Assembly (NCBI GenBank): GCA_965223215.1
Contig: CBDCVZ010000010.1
Location: 1,178,001 to 1,242,000 of the forward strand
Direction of reading: 5' to 3'
DNA from: JABDMH01 sp965223215
GTDB taxonomy: Bacteria > Bacteroidota > Bacteroidia > Chitinophagales > Saprospiraceae
DNA length: 64,000 nt
How positions within the stretch are numbered: position 1 is the first letter of the stretch; each line of letters opens with the position of its first letter. Both the position numbers and the translations under genes were made by a program. Under the pieces are notes generated by a model, which was given only the letters and a program-made list of their open reading frames with translations, was not told where the DNA came from and did not search any database. Shown here piece after piece: positions 37,725 through 45,817 of the stretch.

Positions 37725-38807
37725 ATGATAAAATTACAAACGCCATTGTTGATCACTCGCTTAGTGCTGATGCTGCTCTGTTGGAGTTCTTTCCAACTAT
37801 TGCTGGCTCAGGATCCTCAGTTTTCTCAGTTTTATGCATCTCCCGTCAATCTGAATCCAGCGCTTACGGGAGGATTTGCAGCCAAATATCGGGTCTCCGC
37901 GATTTATCGCGATCAGTGGAGAGGTCCGTTAGAACAATCCATTGGCATGTTTGGAGCAGCACTAGATTTACGTTTTGATTTGCAGTCGCGGACTTTGGAA
38001 GGTGATGCTGCTGCTGCAGGATTGCATTTCTTGTCTGATCAAGTGGCGCCTTTGGATCTATCGACAAACACCATCGCGCTCTCTGGAGCCTATCACAAGG
38101 CACTTGACCTCGAAAATTCTAAATATCTATCCGCAGGATTACAATTTGCCACCACCCAGCGAAATATCCTCTACGAGGATTTGATTTTTCAAGATCAGTT
38201 CGATGGAGTAGATCAATTTAATGGAGCGACAGCAGAAGACTTACCTGAAAACAACTTTAGTTTTGGTGATTTTTCATTGGGTCTCAACTATGCCTCCACC
38301 CCGGAAAATGGACTGGCGATCTATGTCGGTGGTACGGTACACCACATTGTAGAACCAGAAATTTCCTTCTACCGAAATGATGATGATGAAAGACAGCAAA
38401 TATTAGCATCTAGTAAGCTATTTCGTCGATATGGCTTTCATGGCGGAGTGACAGCCCCTTTGAATGAGAACCTCAGCATTTCACCTCGGGTACATGTCAT
38501 AAATCAAGGTCCGTATTCCTCATTGATGGTCGGAAACAATTTTATTATTGAACCAAGTCGGACCGATGCATTTCGAATGCATTTGGGAACGTGGCTAAGA
38601 ATGGCTCAAGATTTTGACAATAGCGTGCAGCCAGATGCACTTGGCTTTTTAGCTGGTCTGGGCGTTGGCGACCTATTGATCGGTCTGAGCTATGACTTTA
38701 ACCTTCGAGACATTATCAACTACCGAACGGGTCAAGGTGCCTTTGAGTTTTCCATCTCCTACTTTGGTAATTATGAAGACGAAGGCACAGCCTGTCCAAC
38801 CTTCTAA
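37725..38807 (+). CDS. PorP/SprF-family T9SS outer-membrane protein
   Basis: A 360-residue outer-membrane beta-barrel. The signal peptide (LVLMLLCWSSFQLLLAQ) leads into the family signature QDPQFSQFYASPVNLNPALT, found almost unchanged in PorP/SprF proteins. Amphipathic strands follow (GLSYDFNLRDI, FEFSISYFGNY). Family members are needed for secretion or surface attachment of particular T9SS cargo, and a SprF paralogue is often encoded next to its giant adhesin. Here no large cargo gene is adjacent. The nearest giants are at 24 kb and 46 kb, so the partner is unclear. The ATG at 37725 fits the signal peptide. Confidence 0.9.
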   Translation: MIKLQTPLLITRLVLMLLCWSSFQLLLAQDPQFSQFYASPVNLNPALTGGFAAKYRVSAIYRDQWRGPLEQSIGMFGAALDLRFDLQSRTLEGDAAAAGLHFLSDQVAPLDLSTNTIALSGAYHKALDLENSKYLSAGLQFATTQRNILYEDLIFQDQFDGVDQFNGATAEDLPENNFSFGDFSLGLNYASTPENGLAIYVGGTVHHIVEPEISFYRNDDDERQQILASSKLFRRYGFHGGVTAPLNENLSISPRVHVINQGPYSSLMVGNNFIIEPSRTDAFRMHLGTWLRMAQDFDNSVQPDALGFLAGLGVGDLLIGLSYDFNLRDIINYRTGQGAFEFSISYFGNYEDEGTACPTF

Positions 38808-38925
38808 AACTTGGAAATTGAGGCGCGGAGAGAGCAACCAATCTTAAATCCGTTCGGGCTCGAAAAAAGATACCGAATGGTAAAAAATTTAGCATTTGGC
38901 CACCCACCCAAATATCGAGATGTTC

Positions 38926-38951
38926 AAAAAAAAAGGGGCCAAAAGCCCCTT
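38926..38951 (-). terminator. Intrinsic terminator of dnaK
   Basis: The stem AAGGGGC/GCCCCTT (38933-38939 and 38945-38951) has a 5-nt loop. On the minus strand the stem runs directly into a T tract at 38934-38926. It lies 32 bp after the dnaK stop. Confidence 0.8.
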
Positions 38952-38983
38952 CCATTAAAACATTGTTAGATAATATGGAGAAA

Positions 38984-40912
38984 TTAATCTTTGGTATCAT
39001 CAACCTCTTCAAACTCCACATCCGTCACATCTTCAGTTTCCGCTTGGCCGTCACCATCACCCGGGGCACCTCCTGAATTGGCACCGGCATCAGCTGTAGC
39101 ACCCGCTTCTTGTTGAGCCTGATAAAGATCTTGACTAGCAGCTGCCCAAGCATCATTCAAAGCCTTGCTGGCCGCGTCAATCTTGTCGAGATCCTCAGAT
39201 TTGTGGGCTTCCTTCAGATCTGCCACTGCCTTTTCAATGGTTTCCTTCATATCTCCGGGAATTTTTTCGCCGTAGTCCGCCAATTGTTTTTCCGTTTGGA
39301 AAATCAAGGTATCAGCGGCATTGATCTTGTCTACTTTTTCCCTGGCAGCCTTATCCGCTTCGGCATTGGCGGCTGCTTCATTCTTCATCTTTTCAATTTC
39401 TTCCTTGGATAAGCCAGTTGAAGCTTCAATTCTGATTTTCTGCTCTTTCCCGGTTCCCTTATCCTTGGCAGATACGTTTAAGATGCCATTAGCGTCGATG
39501 TCGAAAGACACCTCCACTTGAGGCATACCGCGGGGTGCTGGCGGAATTCCATCTAAGATGAATCGTCCTACTGTGCGATTATCTCGTGCCATCGGACGTT
39601 CTCCTTGGAGGATATGAATTTCAACGGACGGTTGATTGTCAGATGCCGTGGAATACACTTTTGATTTCTTCGTTGGAATCGTGCTGTTGGCCTCGATCAC
39701 TACATCATAAACACCACCCATGGTTTCGATACCAAGTGACAGGGGTGTCACATCGAGGAGAAGCACATCCTGAACATCACCGCTCAACACACCACCTTGG
39801 ATGGCTGCACCTACCGCAACTACTTCATCGGGATTGACGCTTTTGTTTGGTTTCTTGCCAAAAAATTCTTCGACAGCTTTTTGAATCCTTGGTATCCTCG
39901 TGGAGCCACCGACCAGAATGATGTCGTCGATTTCATCCTTACTTAGACCGGCATCCTTCAGAGCTTCCTGACAAGGTTTCAGCGTTCTTTCGACCAAGTC
40001 GTCGGCTAATTGTTCAAATTTTGCCCGCGATATTTTTTGTACCAAGTGCTTAGGTACACCGTCAACAGCTGTGATATAAGGTAAATTCACCTCGGTTTCT
40101 GTACCGGCAGAAAGCTCGATCTTGGCTTTCTCTGCAGCATCTTTCAAACGCTGAAGTGCCATGGGATCTTTGCGCAAATCCATGTTTTCCTGTGCCTTAA
40201 AGGCATCGGCGAGAAAGTCGATTAAGACCTGATCAAAGTCATCACCGCCAAGATGTGTGTCGCCATTCGTAGATTTCACCTCGAAGACACCCTCCCCTAG
40301 TTCCAAGATGGAGATATCAAAGGTCCCTCCACCCAAGTCAAATACGGCAATGGTCGAATCTTGGCCCTTCTTATCGAGGCCGTACGCCAATGCCGCAGCC
40401 GTGGGCTCGTTGATGATCCGGCGAATTGTCAATCCGGCAATCTCACCTGCTTCTTTTGTGGCCTGTCTCTGTGAATCGTTGAAATACGCGGGTACAGTCA
40501 CCACTGCTTCCGTAACCTCCGAACCCAGATAATCTTCAGCGACCTTCTTCATCTTCTGCAGAATCATCGCCGAAATCTCCTGTGGTGTATAGCTACGTCC
40601 TTCGATGTCTACCTTGATGGTATCATTGTCACCTTTGGTCACCTTGTATGGCACACGCGTTGACTCCTTTCCCGCCTCTGCATATCGTGAACCCATGAAT
40701 CGCTTAATTGAAAAAATGGTTCGCTCCGGATTCGTGATGGCCTGCCTTTTGGCAGGATCTCCGATTTTGCGTTCGCCATTATCCAGGAATGCCACCACTG
40801 AAGGTGTCGTTCTTCGTCCTTCGTCATTTGGAATCACCACCGGCTCATTCCCTTCCATGACCGCTACACAGGAATTGGTGGTTCCCAAGTCAATTCCAAT
40901 AATCTTTCCCAT
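38984..40912 (-). CDS. dnaK: Molecular chaperone DnaK
   Basis: The main Hsp70, 642 aa, full length. KIIGIDLGTTNSCVAVMEG opens the ATPase domain; VFDLGGGTFDISILE and ILVGGSTRIPRIQ are the other nucleotide motifs. The linker VLLLDVTPLSLGIE is followed by the substrate-binding domain (GIPPAPRGMPQVEVSFDI) and a helical lid. The acidic tail ends in TDVEFEEVDDTKD. It works with DnaJ and GrpE, which are not nearby. The gene is monocistronic with its own terminator, and the divergent region carries an inverted repeat (41028-41060) that is not a CIRCE element. Confidence 0.97.
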   Translation of the reverse strand: MGKIIGIDLGTTNSCVAVMEGNEPVVIPNDEGRRTTPSVVAFLDNGERKIGDPAKRQAITNPERTIFSIKRFMGSRYAEAGKESTRVPYKVTKGDNDTIKVDIEGRSYTPQEISAMILQKMKKVAEDYLGSEVTEAVVTVPAYFNDSQRQATKEAGEIAGLTIRRIINEPTAAALAYGLDKKGQDSTIAVFDLGGGTFDISILELGEGVFEVKSTNGDTHLGGDDFDQVLIDFLADAFKAQENMDLRKDPMALQRLKDAAEKAKIELSAGTETEVNLPYITAVDGVPKHLVQKISRAKFEQLADDLVERTLKPCQEALKDAGLSKDEIDDIILVGGSTRIPRIQKAVEEFFGKKPNKSVNPDEVVAVGAAIQGGVLSGDVQDVLLLDVTPLSLGIETMGGVYDVVIEANSTIPTKKSKVYSTASDNQPSVEIHILQGERPMARDNRTVGRFILDGIPPAPRGMPQVEVSFDIDANGILNVSAKDKGTGKEQKIRIEASTGLSKEEIEKMKNEAAANAEADKAAREKVDKINAADTLIFQTEKQLADYGEKIPGDMKETIEKAVADLKEAHKSEDLDKIDAASKALNDAWAAASQDLYQAQQEAGATADAGANSGGAPGDGDGQAETEDVTDVEFEEVDDTKD

Positions 40913-41027
40913 ATATCTATTTTTACTTTTTCTAATATGATTTTACTACCGCTAGCAGTGGTTCAATTTAAATGCCAACCGATTTTTTATAGCAAAACGT
41001 CATGAATCGAGACTTTTTCGGCCCACA

Positions 41028-41060
41028 AATTGTCATTACTTGCTAAGACATATGACAATT
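41028..41060. promoter_or_regulatory. Inverted repeat between dnaK and the acetyltransferase gene
   Basis: Perfect 9-bp arms AATTGTCAT (41028-41036) and ATGACAATT (41052-41060) with a 15-bp spacer, in the 161-bp divergent gap, 14 bp before the ATG at 41074. It may be an operator for either gene or a leader hairpin of the acetyltransferase mRNA. The arms do not match the HrcA/CIRCE sequence (TTAGCACTC). Confidence 0.45.
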
Positions 41061-41073
41061 AGTCAGGTAAATC

Positions 41074-41640
41074 ATGATGAGGAACATGGGTAAGCGTATC
41101 ATAATAAGGAGCAAACGATTGTATCTGAGAGAGATGGATCAAGATGATCTAGATTTCTTAATTGCGTTGCACCAAGATCCAGTTGTCATGAAGTACATTG
41201 GGGCCCCTCGCAGCACAACCAGCATCACCAACCGCCTCGCTCATATCCAATGGTATTACTGCGACCAACCTGGCTACGGCATTTGGATGATCTGCCAGCA
41301 AACCACGCATGATAGGATTGGATGGGGTTGTCTCAAGGATCTTGATGGCACCAGCGAGAGGGAGATCGGCTATCGGCTGGCTCCGCAATATTGGGGTCAT
41401 GGGTATGCCTCTGAGGTAGCAAAAGCACTGGTAAACTATGGATTCAGATCTATGCGGCTCCCAAAAATAGTCGGGGTTACTCACCTCGAAAATGTCGGAT
41501 CAATGCGTGTTTTAGAGAAGGCTGGGTTGCACTATATCGATGACCGGTATCACTACCACGGTAGTGTTAGATACTATGAATTATCTCGAGCAGAGTGGGA
41601 AGAAGAGATTCAGGCCGAAAGATCGTTGCCCGGTGCTTGA
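41074..41640 (+). CDS. GNAT N-acetyltransferase, RimJ/RimL type
   Basis: A 188-residue acetyl-CoA-dependent transferase. IIIRSKRLYLREMDQDDLDF is the RimJ/RimL-type N-terminus and GYRLAPQYWGHGYASEVAKA contains the acetyl-CoA pyrophosphate-binding motif (Q-x-x-G-x-G/A). The C-terminal VTHLENVGSMRVLEKAGLHY is also typical. The substrate may be a ribosomal protein N-terminus or a small molecule; this cannot be decided. Three Met codons lie close together at the start (41074, 41077, 41086) and the choice is uncertain by four residues. Confidence 0.85.
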   Translation: MMRNMGKRIIIRSKRLYLREMDQDDLDFLIALHQDPVVMKYIGAPRSTTSITNRLAHIQWYYCDQPGYGIWMICQQTTHDRIGWGCLKDLDGTSEREIGYRLAPQYWGHGYASEVAKALVNYGFRSMRLPKIVGVTHLENVGSMRVLEKAGLHYIDDRYHYHGSVRYYELSRAEWEEEIQAERSLPGA

Positions 41641-41754
41641 AAGTTATCAAATTGAATTCACTTGAATGAGACTTCGCCTTGGCCCTCCTACAGGAGTCAG
41701 CCTGTCGTTACTCACTTTTCTTACCTTTCGTTGCGCAAATCAAACCAAACACGA

Positions 41755-42570
41755 ATGTCAGTCAATAAAGAAGTAAAGAGAGTAACCGTGCATACGCTTA
41801 GGCGGATGAAGGAGAAAGGTGATAAGATTAGCATGTTGACAGCGTACGACTATTCAATGGCCCGGATCTTAGATGAAGCCGGTATTGAAGTACTCTTGGT
41901 AGGTGACTCCGCTTCAAATGTAATGGCGGGCCATGAGACGACCCTGCCCATTACACTCGATCAGATGATTTATCACGCCAGCAGCGTTATTCGTGCCATC
42001 AGCCGCGCCTTGGTAGTCGTCGATCTGCCGTTTGGTGCCTACCAGGGCAACTCTAGAAAGGCGCTGGCCTCTGCCATTCGCATCATGAAAGAGTCAGGGG
42101 CACATGCAGTTAAGTTGGAGGGAGGTGCATCAGTAAAAGATTCGATCAAGCGAATCTTGAAGGCCGGAGTACCGGTCATGGGTCATCTTGGTCTCACACC
42201 CCAATCCATTTATAAGTTTGGCACCTATGTGGTCCGAGCCAAAGAGAAGGATGAAGCTGAGCAACTCATGGAAGATGCCATCCTCCTGGAGCGGGTGGGA
42301 TGCTTTGCCATTGTTTTGGAAAAGATTCCCAGCGAATTGGCGACCCGTGTAGCTCAAGCCGTATCAATTCCGATTATTGGAATTGGAGCGGGAAATGGAG
42401 TTGATGGTCAGGTACTGGTAACCCATGATATGCTCGGGATCACCAAGGAATTTAGACCGCGTTTTTTAAGAGTATATACTGATCTTTATAATGAAATCAC
42501 CAAGGCAGCCCAAGCCTATTTAGCGGATGTCAAAAATTCATCCTTTCCCAATGAAAAGGAACAATATTAG
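41755..42570 (+). CDS. panB: 3-methyl-2-oxobutanoate hydroxymethyltransferase
   Basis: First committed step of pantothenate (coenzyme A) synthesis: adds a hydroxymethyl group from methylene-tetrahydrofolate to 2-oxoisovalerate. KISMLTAYDYSMARILDEAG is the start of the TIM barrel. GDSASNVMAGHETTLPITLD holds metal-ligand residues, and VKLEGGASVKDSI and IPIIGIGAGNGVDGQVLV are typical. The ATG at 41755 (MSVNKEVKRVTVHTLRRMK) matches the family. The 31 codons upstream to 41662 look non-coding, with a near-consensus -7 (TACCTTTC) just before the ATG. The 271-aa length is normal. mltG follows after 36 bp. Confidence 0.93.
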   Translation: MSVNKEVKRVTVHTLRRMKEKGDKISMLTAYDYSMARILDEAGIEVLLVGDSASNVMAGHETTLPITLDQMIYHASSVIRAISRALVVVDLPFGAYQGNSRKALASAIRIMKESGAHAVKLEGGASVKDSIKRILKAGVPVMGHLGLTPQSIYKFGTYVVRAKEKDEAEQLMEDAILLERVGCFAIVLEKIPSELATRVAQAVSIPIIGIGAGNGVDGQVLVTHDMLGITKEFRPRFLRVYTDLYNEITKAAQAYLADVKNSSFPNEKEQY

Positions 42571-42606
42571 CAAAGTACAAGTTGGATTACAGAAATTCTA
42601 GACAAT

Positions 42607-43650
42607 ATGGCATCTAACGGTCGCTTTAGAATCATTGTAACAATTTTGGTTATTGCGATCATCATCGCAGCCACAGCAGCCTTTACCGTGTATCGTTGGG
42701 TTCAGCATGACAATATTAAGGCAGATCAACCGACGGAGCTTTTCGTGTACTCCGGTACGGATTTCGAGAAATTACTTGCCAATCTCCAAGCTGCAGAAAT
42801 ACTGGAAGATCCATCTTCTTTTCGCAGGGTAGCTGGTTGGATGAAGTTCGGAGATGCTCAAGTTAAATCAGGTCGGTACTTGATCGAATCCAATTGGAGC
42901 AACCGCACCCTCATCAATGTACTGCGGACTGGCCGTCAGTCACCGGTAAGGGTTACGATTAACAACGCCCGAACTGTCGAAGATGTGGTGGGAAAGCTGA
43001 CCCAGCATCTGGAGTTGGATTCGCAGCGGCTGCTAACTCATCTTTTCAATCCCAAAACCATGGAGGAATTGGGCTTAAAACAAGAGGAATTAATCACCTT
43101 GTTTATTCCGAACACCTATGAAATGTTTTGGAACATCGGCGCCGTCTCACTGGTCAATCGGATGCGTTCTGAAATGGAAAAGTTCTGGCAAGATGACAAT
43201 CGGCTCGCCAAAGCCGATGCACTTGGCATGACTCCCATTGAAGTCTACACCCTTGCCTCCATCGTGGAGAAGGAAACCCAAGCCAGTTCAGAAAGGCCGG
43301 TCGTAGCAGGCTTGTACATCAACAGATTAAAGCATGGCATTCCTTTACAGGCCGATCCCACGGTTGTTTTTGGGGTGGGTGACTTTGAGATACGTCGCGT
43401 CTTGCATAAGCACCTGGCCATTGATTCTCCCTACAATACTTACCTCCATAGCGGATTACCTCCTGGTCCCATTTATATGGCTGCCATCAGCAGCATCGAT
43501 GCAGTACTCAATCATGAAAAGCATAATTATCTGTACATGTGCGCCCGGCCTGACAATAGTGGCTTACATGCCTTTGCCGAAACCAGGGCGGCACACTCGA
43601 GAAATGCAGCAAGGTACCACCGCTGGTTAGACAAAATGGGCATTCGGTAG
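42607..43650 (+). CDS. mltG: Endolytic transglycosylase MltG
   Basis: An inner-membrane lytic transglycosylase that cuts growing peptidoglycan strands and may set glycan chain length. One N-terminal membrane helix (RIIVTILVIAIIIAATAAF) precedes a LysM-like region (YSGTDFEKLLANLQAAEIL) and the YceG catalytic domain. The catalytic Glu is in LASIVEKETQ, residue 221, matching E218 of E. coli MltG. QADPTVVFGVGDF, SPYNTYLHSGLPPGPI and AFAETRAAHSRN are further family blocks. 347 aa, complete. It lies in the panB - mltG - tilS - methyltransferase string. Confidence 0.93.
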   Translation: MASNGRFRIIVTILVIAIIIAATAAFTVYRWVQHDNIKADQPTELFVYSGTDFEKLLANLQAAEILEDPSSFRRVAGWMKFGDAQVKSGRYLIESNWSNRTLINVLRTGRQSPVRVTINNARTVEDVVGKLTQHLELDSQRLLTHLFNPKTMEELGLKQEELITLFIPNTYEMFWNIGAVSLVNRMRSEMEKFWQDDNRLAKADALGMTPIEVYTLASIVEKETQASSERPVVAGLYINRLKHGIPLQADPTVVFGVGDFEIRRVLHKHLAIDSPYNTYLHSGLPPGPIYMAAISSIDAVLNHEKHNYLYMCARPDNSGLHAFAETRAAHSRNAARYHRWLDKMGIR

Positions 43651-43670
43651 CATTCAATGAATAATATCTC

Positions 43671-45014
43671 ATGAACAACCTGGCTACTGACATGATGGAA
43701 TTCATTCAAACACACGAATTATGTGATGAGAATGACCGCCTATTGGTGGCAGTGAGTGGAGGACCAGATTCGATGGTTCTAGCACACCTCCTTAATGAAG
43801 CAGGATTTAATTGTGGAATAGCCCACTTTAATTTTCAGTTGCGAAAAAAAGAATCCGACAAGGATGAGGCCTTTGTAAAAACCTACGGCCAAATTTGGAA
43901 GATACCCTTCTACAGTAAGAGGTTTAAGACCAAAGCCTACGTTAAAAAGCATAAATTAAATCTTCAGGAAGCGGCCAGAAATTTGCGTTATACCTGGTTT
44001 TCGGAGATCATGGAAAAACATGGTTTCAATAAATTAGTTACTGCACATCATCTAGATGATCAGATTGAAACGGTCATGATGAACATTGCCCGGGGAGCCG
44101 GTATTTTTGGACTTCAAGGTATGCGACCGAAAAGAGACCATATCATCAGGCCACTTTTATTCGCCAGCAAAGACAACATCCTTCAATTTGCTAAGCAAAA
44201 TCTAATTTTATACCGAACCGATAAAAGCAACGCCAATAGAAAGTATCGACGCAATTGCATCCGACATGAACTCATTCCAGCCATCGAAAATGAAATTCCC
44301 GCATTCAAAAAGCGAATGCATGAGAATATTATTATTTGGCAACGAAGTGCCCAGTTGCTAGCTGGATTTATCGATCAGCAAATTGTTGAACATGAAAAAG
44401 TCAAGGACGATTCAATCGTTTTGGAAATTGATAAAATCGAAGAATCTCTACGCGATTTAGTGACTTTTGAGTGGCTCCGGCCCTATGGATTTAATTACAG
44501 CCAGATCAAGCAGATGATCCGGTGTATTGATGAAAATCAAAGTGGCAAAGAATTTTATTCTCGACTGAATCGATTAGTGGTAGACCGAAAAAAGTTTATC
44601 CTGAGCACCCAACCACAAATCAGCCATGAGCAAATTACCATTGCAGATCCCGACGATGTAGTCCACTTACCCGAGGGCCAGATCGTCATCAAGTTGCTTT
44701 CTGCTCCACCCAGATCGTTGTCTCAGGGCTCGAACGTCGCTCATATTGATGCACAAAAAGTCAGGTTTCCGCTGATGCTGCGCAGATGGCGGCCAGGTGA
44801 TTTCTTTCATCCTTTGGGAATGAAAAAAAAGAAACAAAAACTGAAAAAGTTCTTTGCGAATAATAAAATTGATCGGGTACAGAAGGAGCGCATTTGGTTG
44901 CTTTGCAGCGACAATGAGATAGTTTGGATTATTGACCATCGTCTGGACGATCGATTCAAAATCACTAAAAAGACAAAATACACACTCAGAATTACCTGGA
45001 CTCCCAACGACTAA
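43671..45014 (+). CDS. tilS: tRNA(Ile)-lysidine synthase
   Basis: Attaches lysine to C34 of the tRNA that reads AUA, changing both its charging and decoding from Met to Ile; essential in most bacteria. The PP-loop SGGPDSMVL (about residues 30-38) binds ATP. VTAHHLDDQIETVMMNIARG and YRRNCIRHELIPAIE are typical of the N-terminal domain, and the C-terminal domain has LRRWRPGDFFHPLGMK followed by a Lys-rich KKKKQKLKKFF. 447 aa. The start is 20 bp after mltG, so co-transcription is likely. Confidence 0.93.
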   Translation: MNNLATDMMEFIQTHELCDENDRLLVAVSGGPDSMVLAHLLNEAGFNCGIAHFNFQLRKKESDKDEAFVKTYGQIWKIPFYSKRFKTKAYVKKHKLNLQEAARNLRYTWFSEIMEKHGFNKLVTAHHLDDQIETVMMNIARGAGIFGLQGMRPKRDHIIRPLLFASKDNILQFAKQNLILYRTDKSNANRKYRRNCIRHELIPAIENEIPAFKKRMHENIIIWQRSAQLLAGFIDQQIVEHEKVKDDSIVLEIDKIEESLRDLVTFEWLRPYGFNYSQIKQMIRCIDENQSGKEFYSRLNRLVVDRKKFILSTQPQISHEQITIADPDDVVHLPEGQIVIKLLSAPPRSLSQGSNVAHIDAQKVRFPLMLRRWRPGDFFHPLGMKKKKQKLKKFFANNKIDRVQKERIWLLCSDNEIVWIIDHRLDDRFKITKKTKYTLRITWTPND

Positions 45015-45034
45015 AAATCATAAATTACGTAAAA

Positions 45035-45715
45035 ATGCCACTTTCGGAGATCAGTTCGGTATTTGACGAATTGCAGGCGGTCTACACTCAAAAGATGATT
45101 GGATGGGTGCCTTTTTATCAAGAAAACATTGAAAAAATGCTGCCGTCTTTTCCAGCATCGGAAAAATCGCTGCAATTCCTAGACCTTGGCACCGGAAATG
45201 GCAATGTTGCGGCCTTGATGCTGCAAAATCATCCCAGCGCACATCTGACCCTGGTAGATGCCAGTGAGAAAATGCTGCAAGCGTGCCAAGAGCGATTTCG
45301 AAAATACAATCGGATCAAATACGAGCTGGCCCTGATGCAAGATCTGACCTTACCTACCGATCATTATGATTTAATTACAGCGAGTTTTTCCCTTCACCAC
45401 ATTGACCATCCCAGGAAAGCAAAAGTTATCGAACTCATCCATCGCTGGCTCAAACCCGGTGGCTACTTTTCCTATCTCGATCTCTTCATCGACCACCGAG
45501 ATGCCAACTACCACGATCTAGTTGCATATTGGCAAGAGTTTGTAGTCGCTAAGGTTGGTAGAGAGGAATGGAACGAATTGTTTGACCATCACCAAAAATA
45601 TGACATTCCGTGCAACTTATCAGATGCGATGAAGTGGATTCAGGAAGCCGGGTTCCAGGAGGTACTGGTCACGATCAAAGACAAATACTGGCTACGAATT
45701 TGGGCGATCGCTTAG
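45035..45715 (+). CDS. Class I SAM-dependent methyltransferase, substrate unknown
   Basis: A 226-residue Rossmann-fold methyltransferase. Motif I is LQFLDLGTGNGNVAALM, followed by an acidic residue ending strand 2 in LTLVDASEKML; YDLITASFSLHHI is motif IV and WLKPGGYFSYLDL the post-motif region. The domain type is the small-molecule Methyltransf_25 group and no specific substrate is recognisable. The 20-bp gap after tilS suggests it ends the panB operon. Confidence 0.8.
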   Translation: MPLSEISSVFDELQAVYTQKMIGWVPFYQENIEKMLPSFPASEKSLQFLDLGTGNGNVAALMLQNHPSAHLTLVDASEKMLQACQERFRKYNRIKYELALMQDLTLPTDHYDLITASFSLHHIDHPRKAKVIELIHRWLKPGGYFSYLDLFIDHRDANYHDLVAYWQEFVVAKVGREEWNELFDHHQKYDIPCNLSDAMKWIQEAGFQEVLVTIKDKYWLRIWAIA

Positions 45716-45733
45716 GGGATGTCAAAACATCTC

Positions 45734-45768
45734 AAAAAAAATTATCCCCTCGCCCGAGCCGAGGGGAT
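45734..45768 (-). terminator. Intrinsic terminator of the 1663-aa giant gene
   Basis: A perfect 9-bp GC-rich stem (ATCCCCTCG 45744-45752, CGAGGGGAT 45760-45768) with a 7-nt loop. Read on the minus strand it is followed by TAAT and a T run (complement of the A run at 45734-45741). It could also slow transcripts arriving from the methyltransferase on the plus strand. Confidence 0.75.
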
Positions 45769-45817
45769 CTCAGAACCAAAATGCGATAAATATTTCCTAA
45801 CCGTTCTAATCTGGAGC

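Noticed and set aside
41028..41060. CIRCE heat-shock element before dnaK
   Set aside because: An inverted repeat is present, but its arms and 15-bp spacer do not fit the CIRCE consensus (9-bp arms TTAGCACTC, 9-bp spacer).
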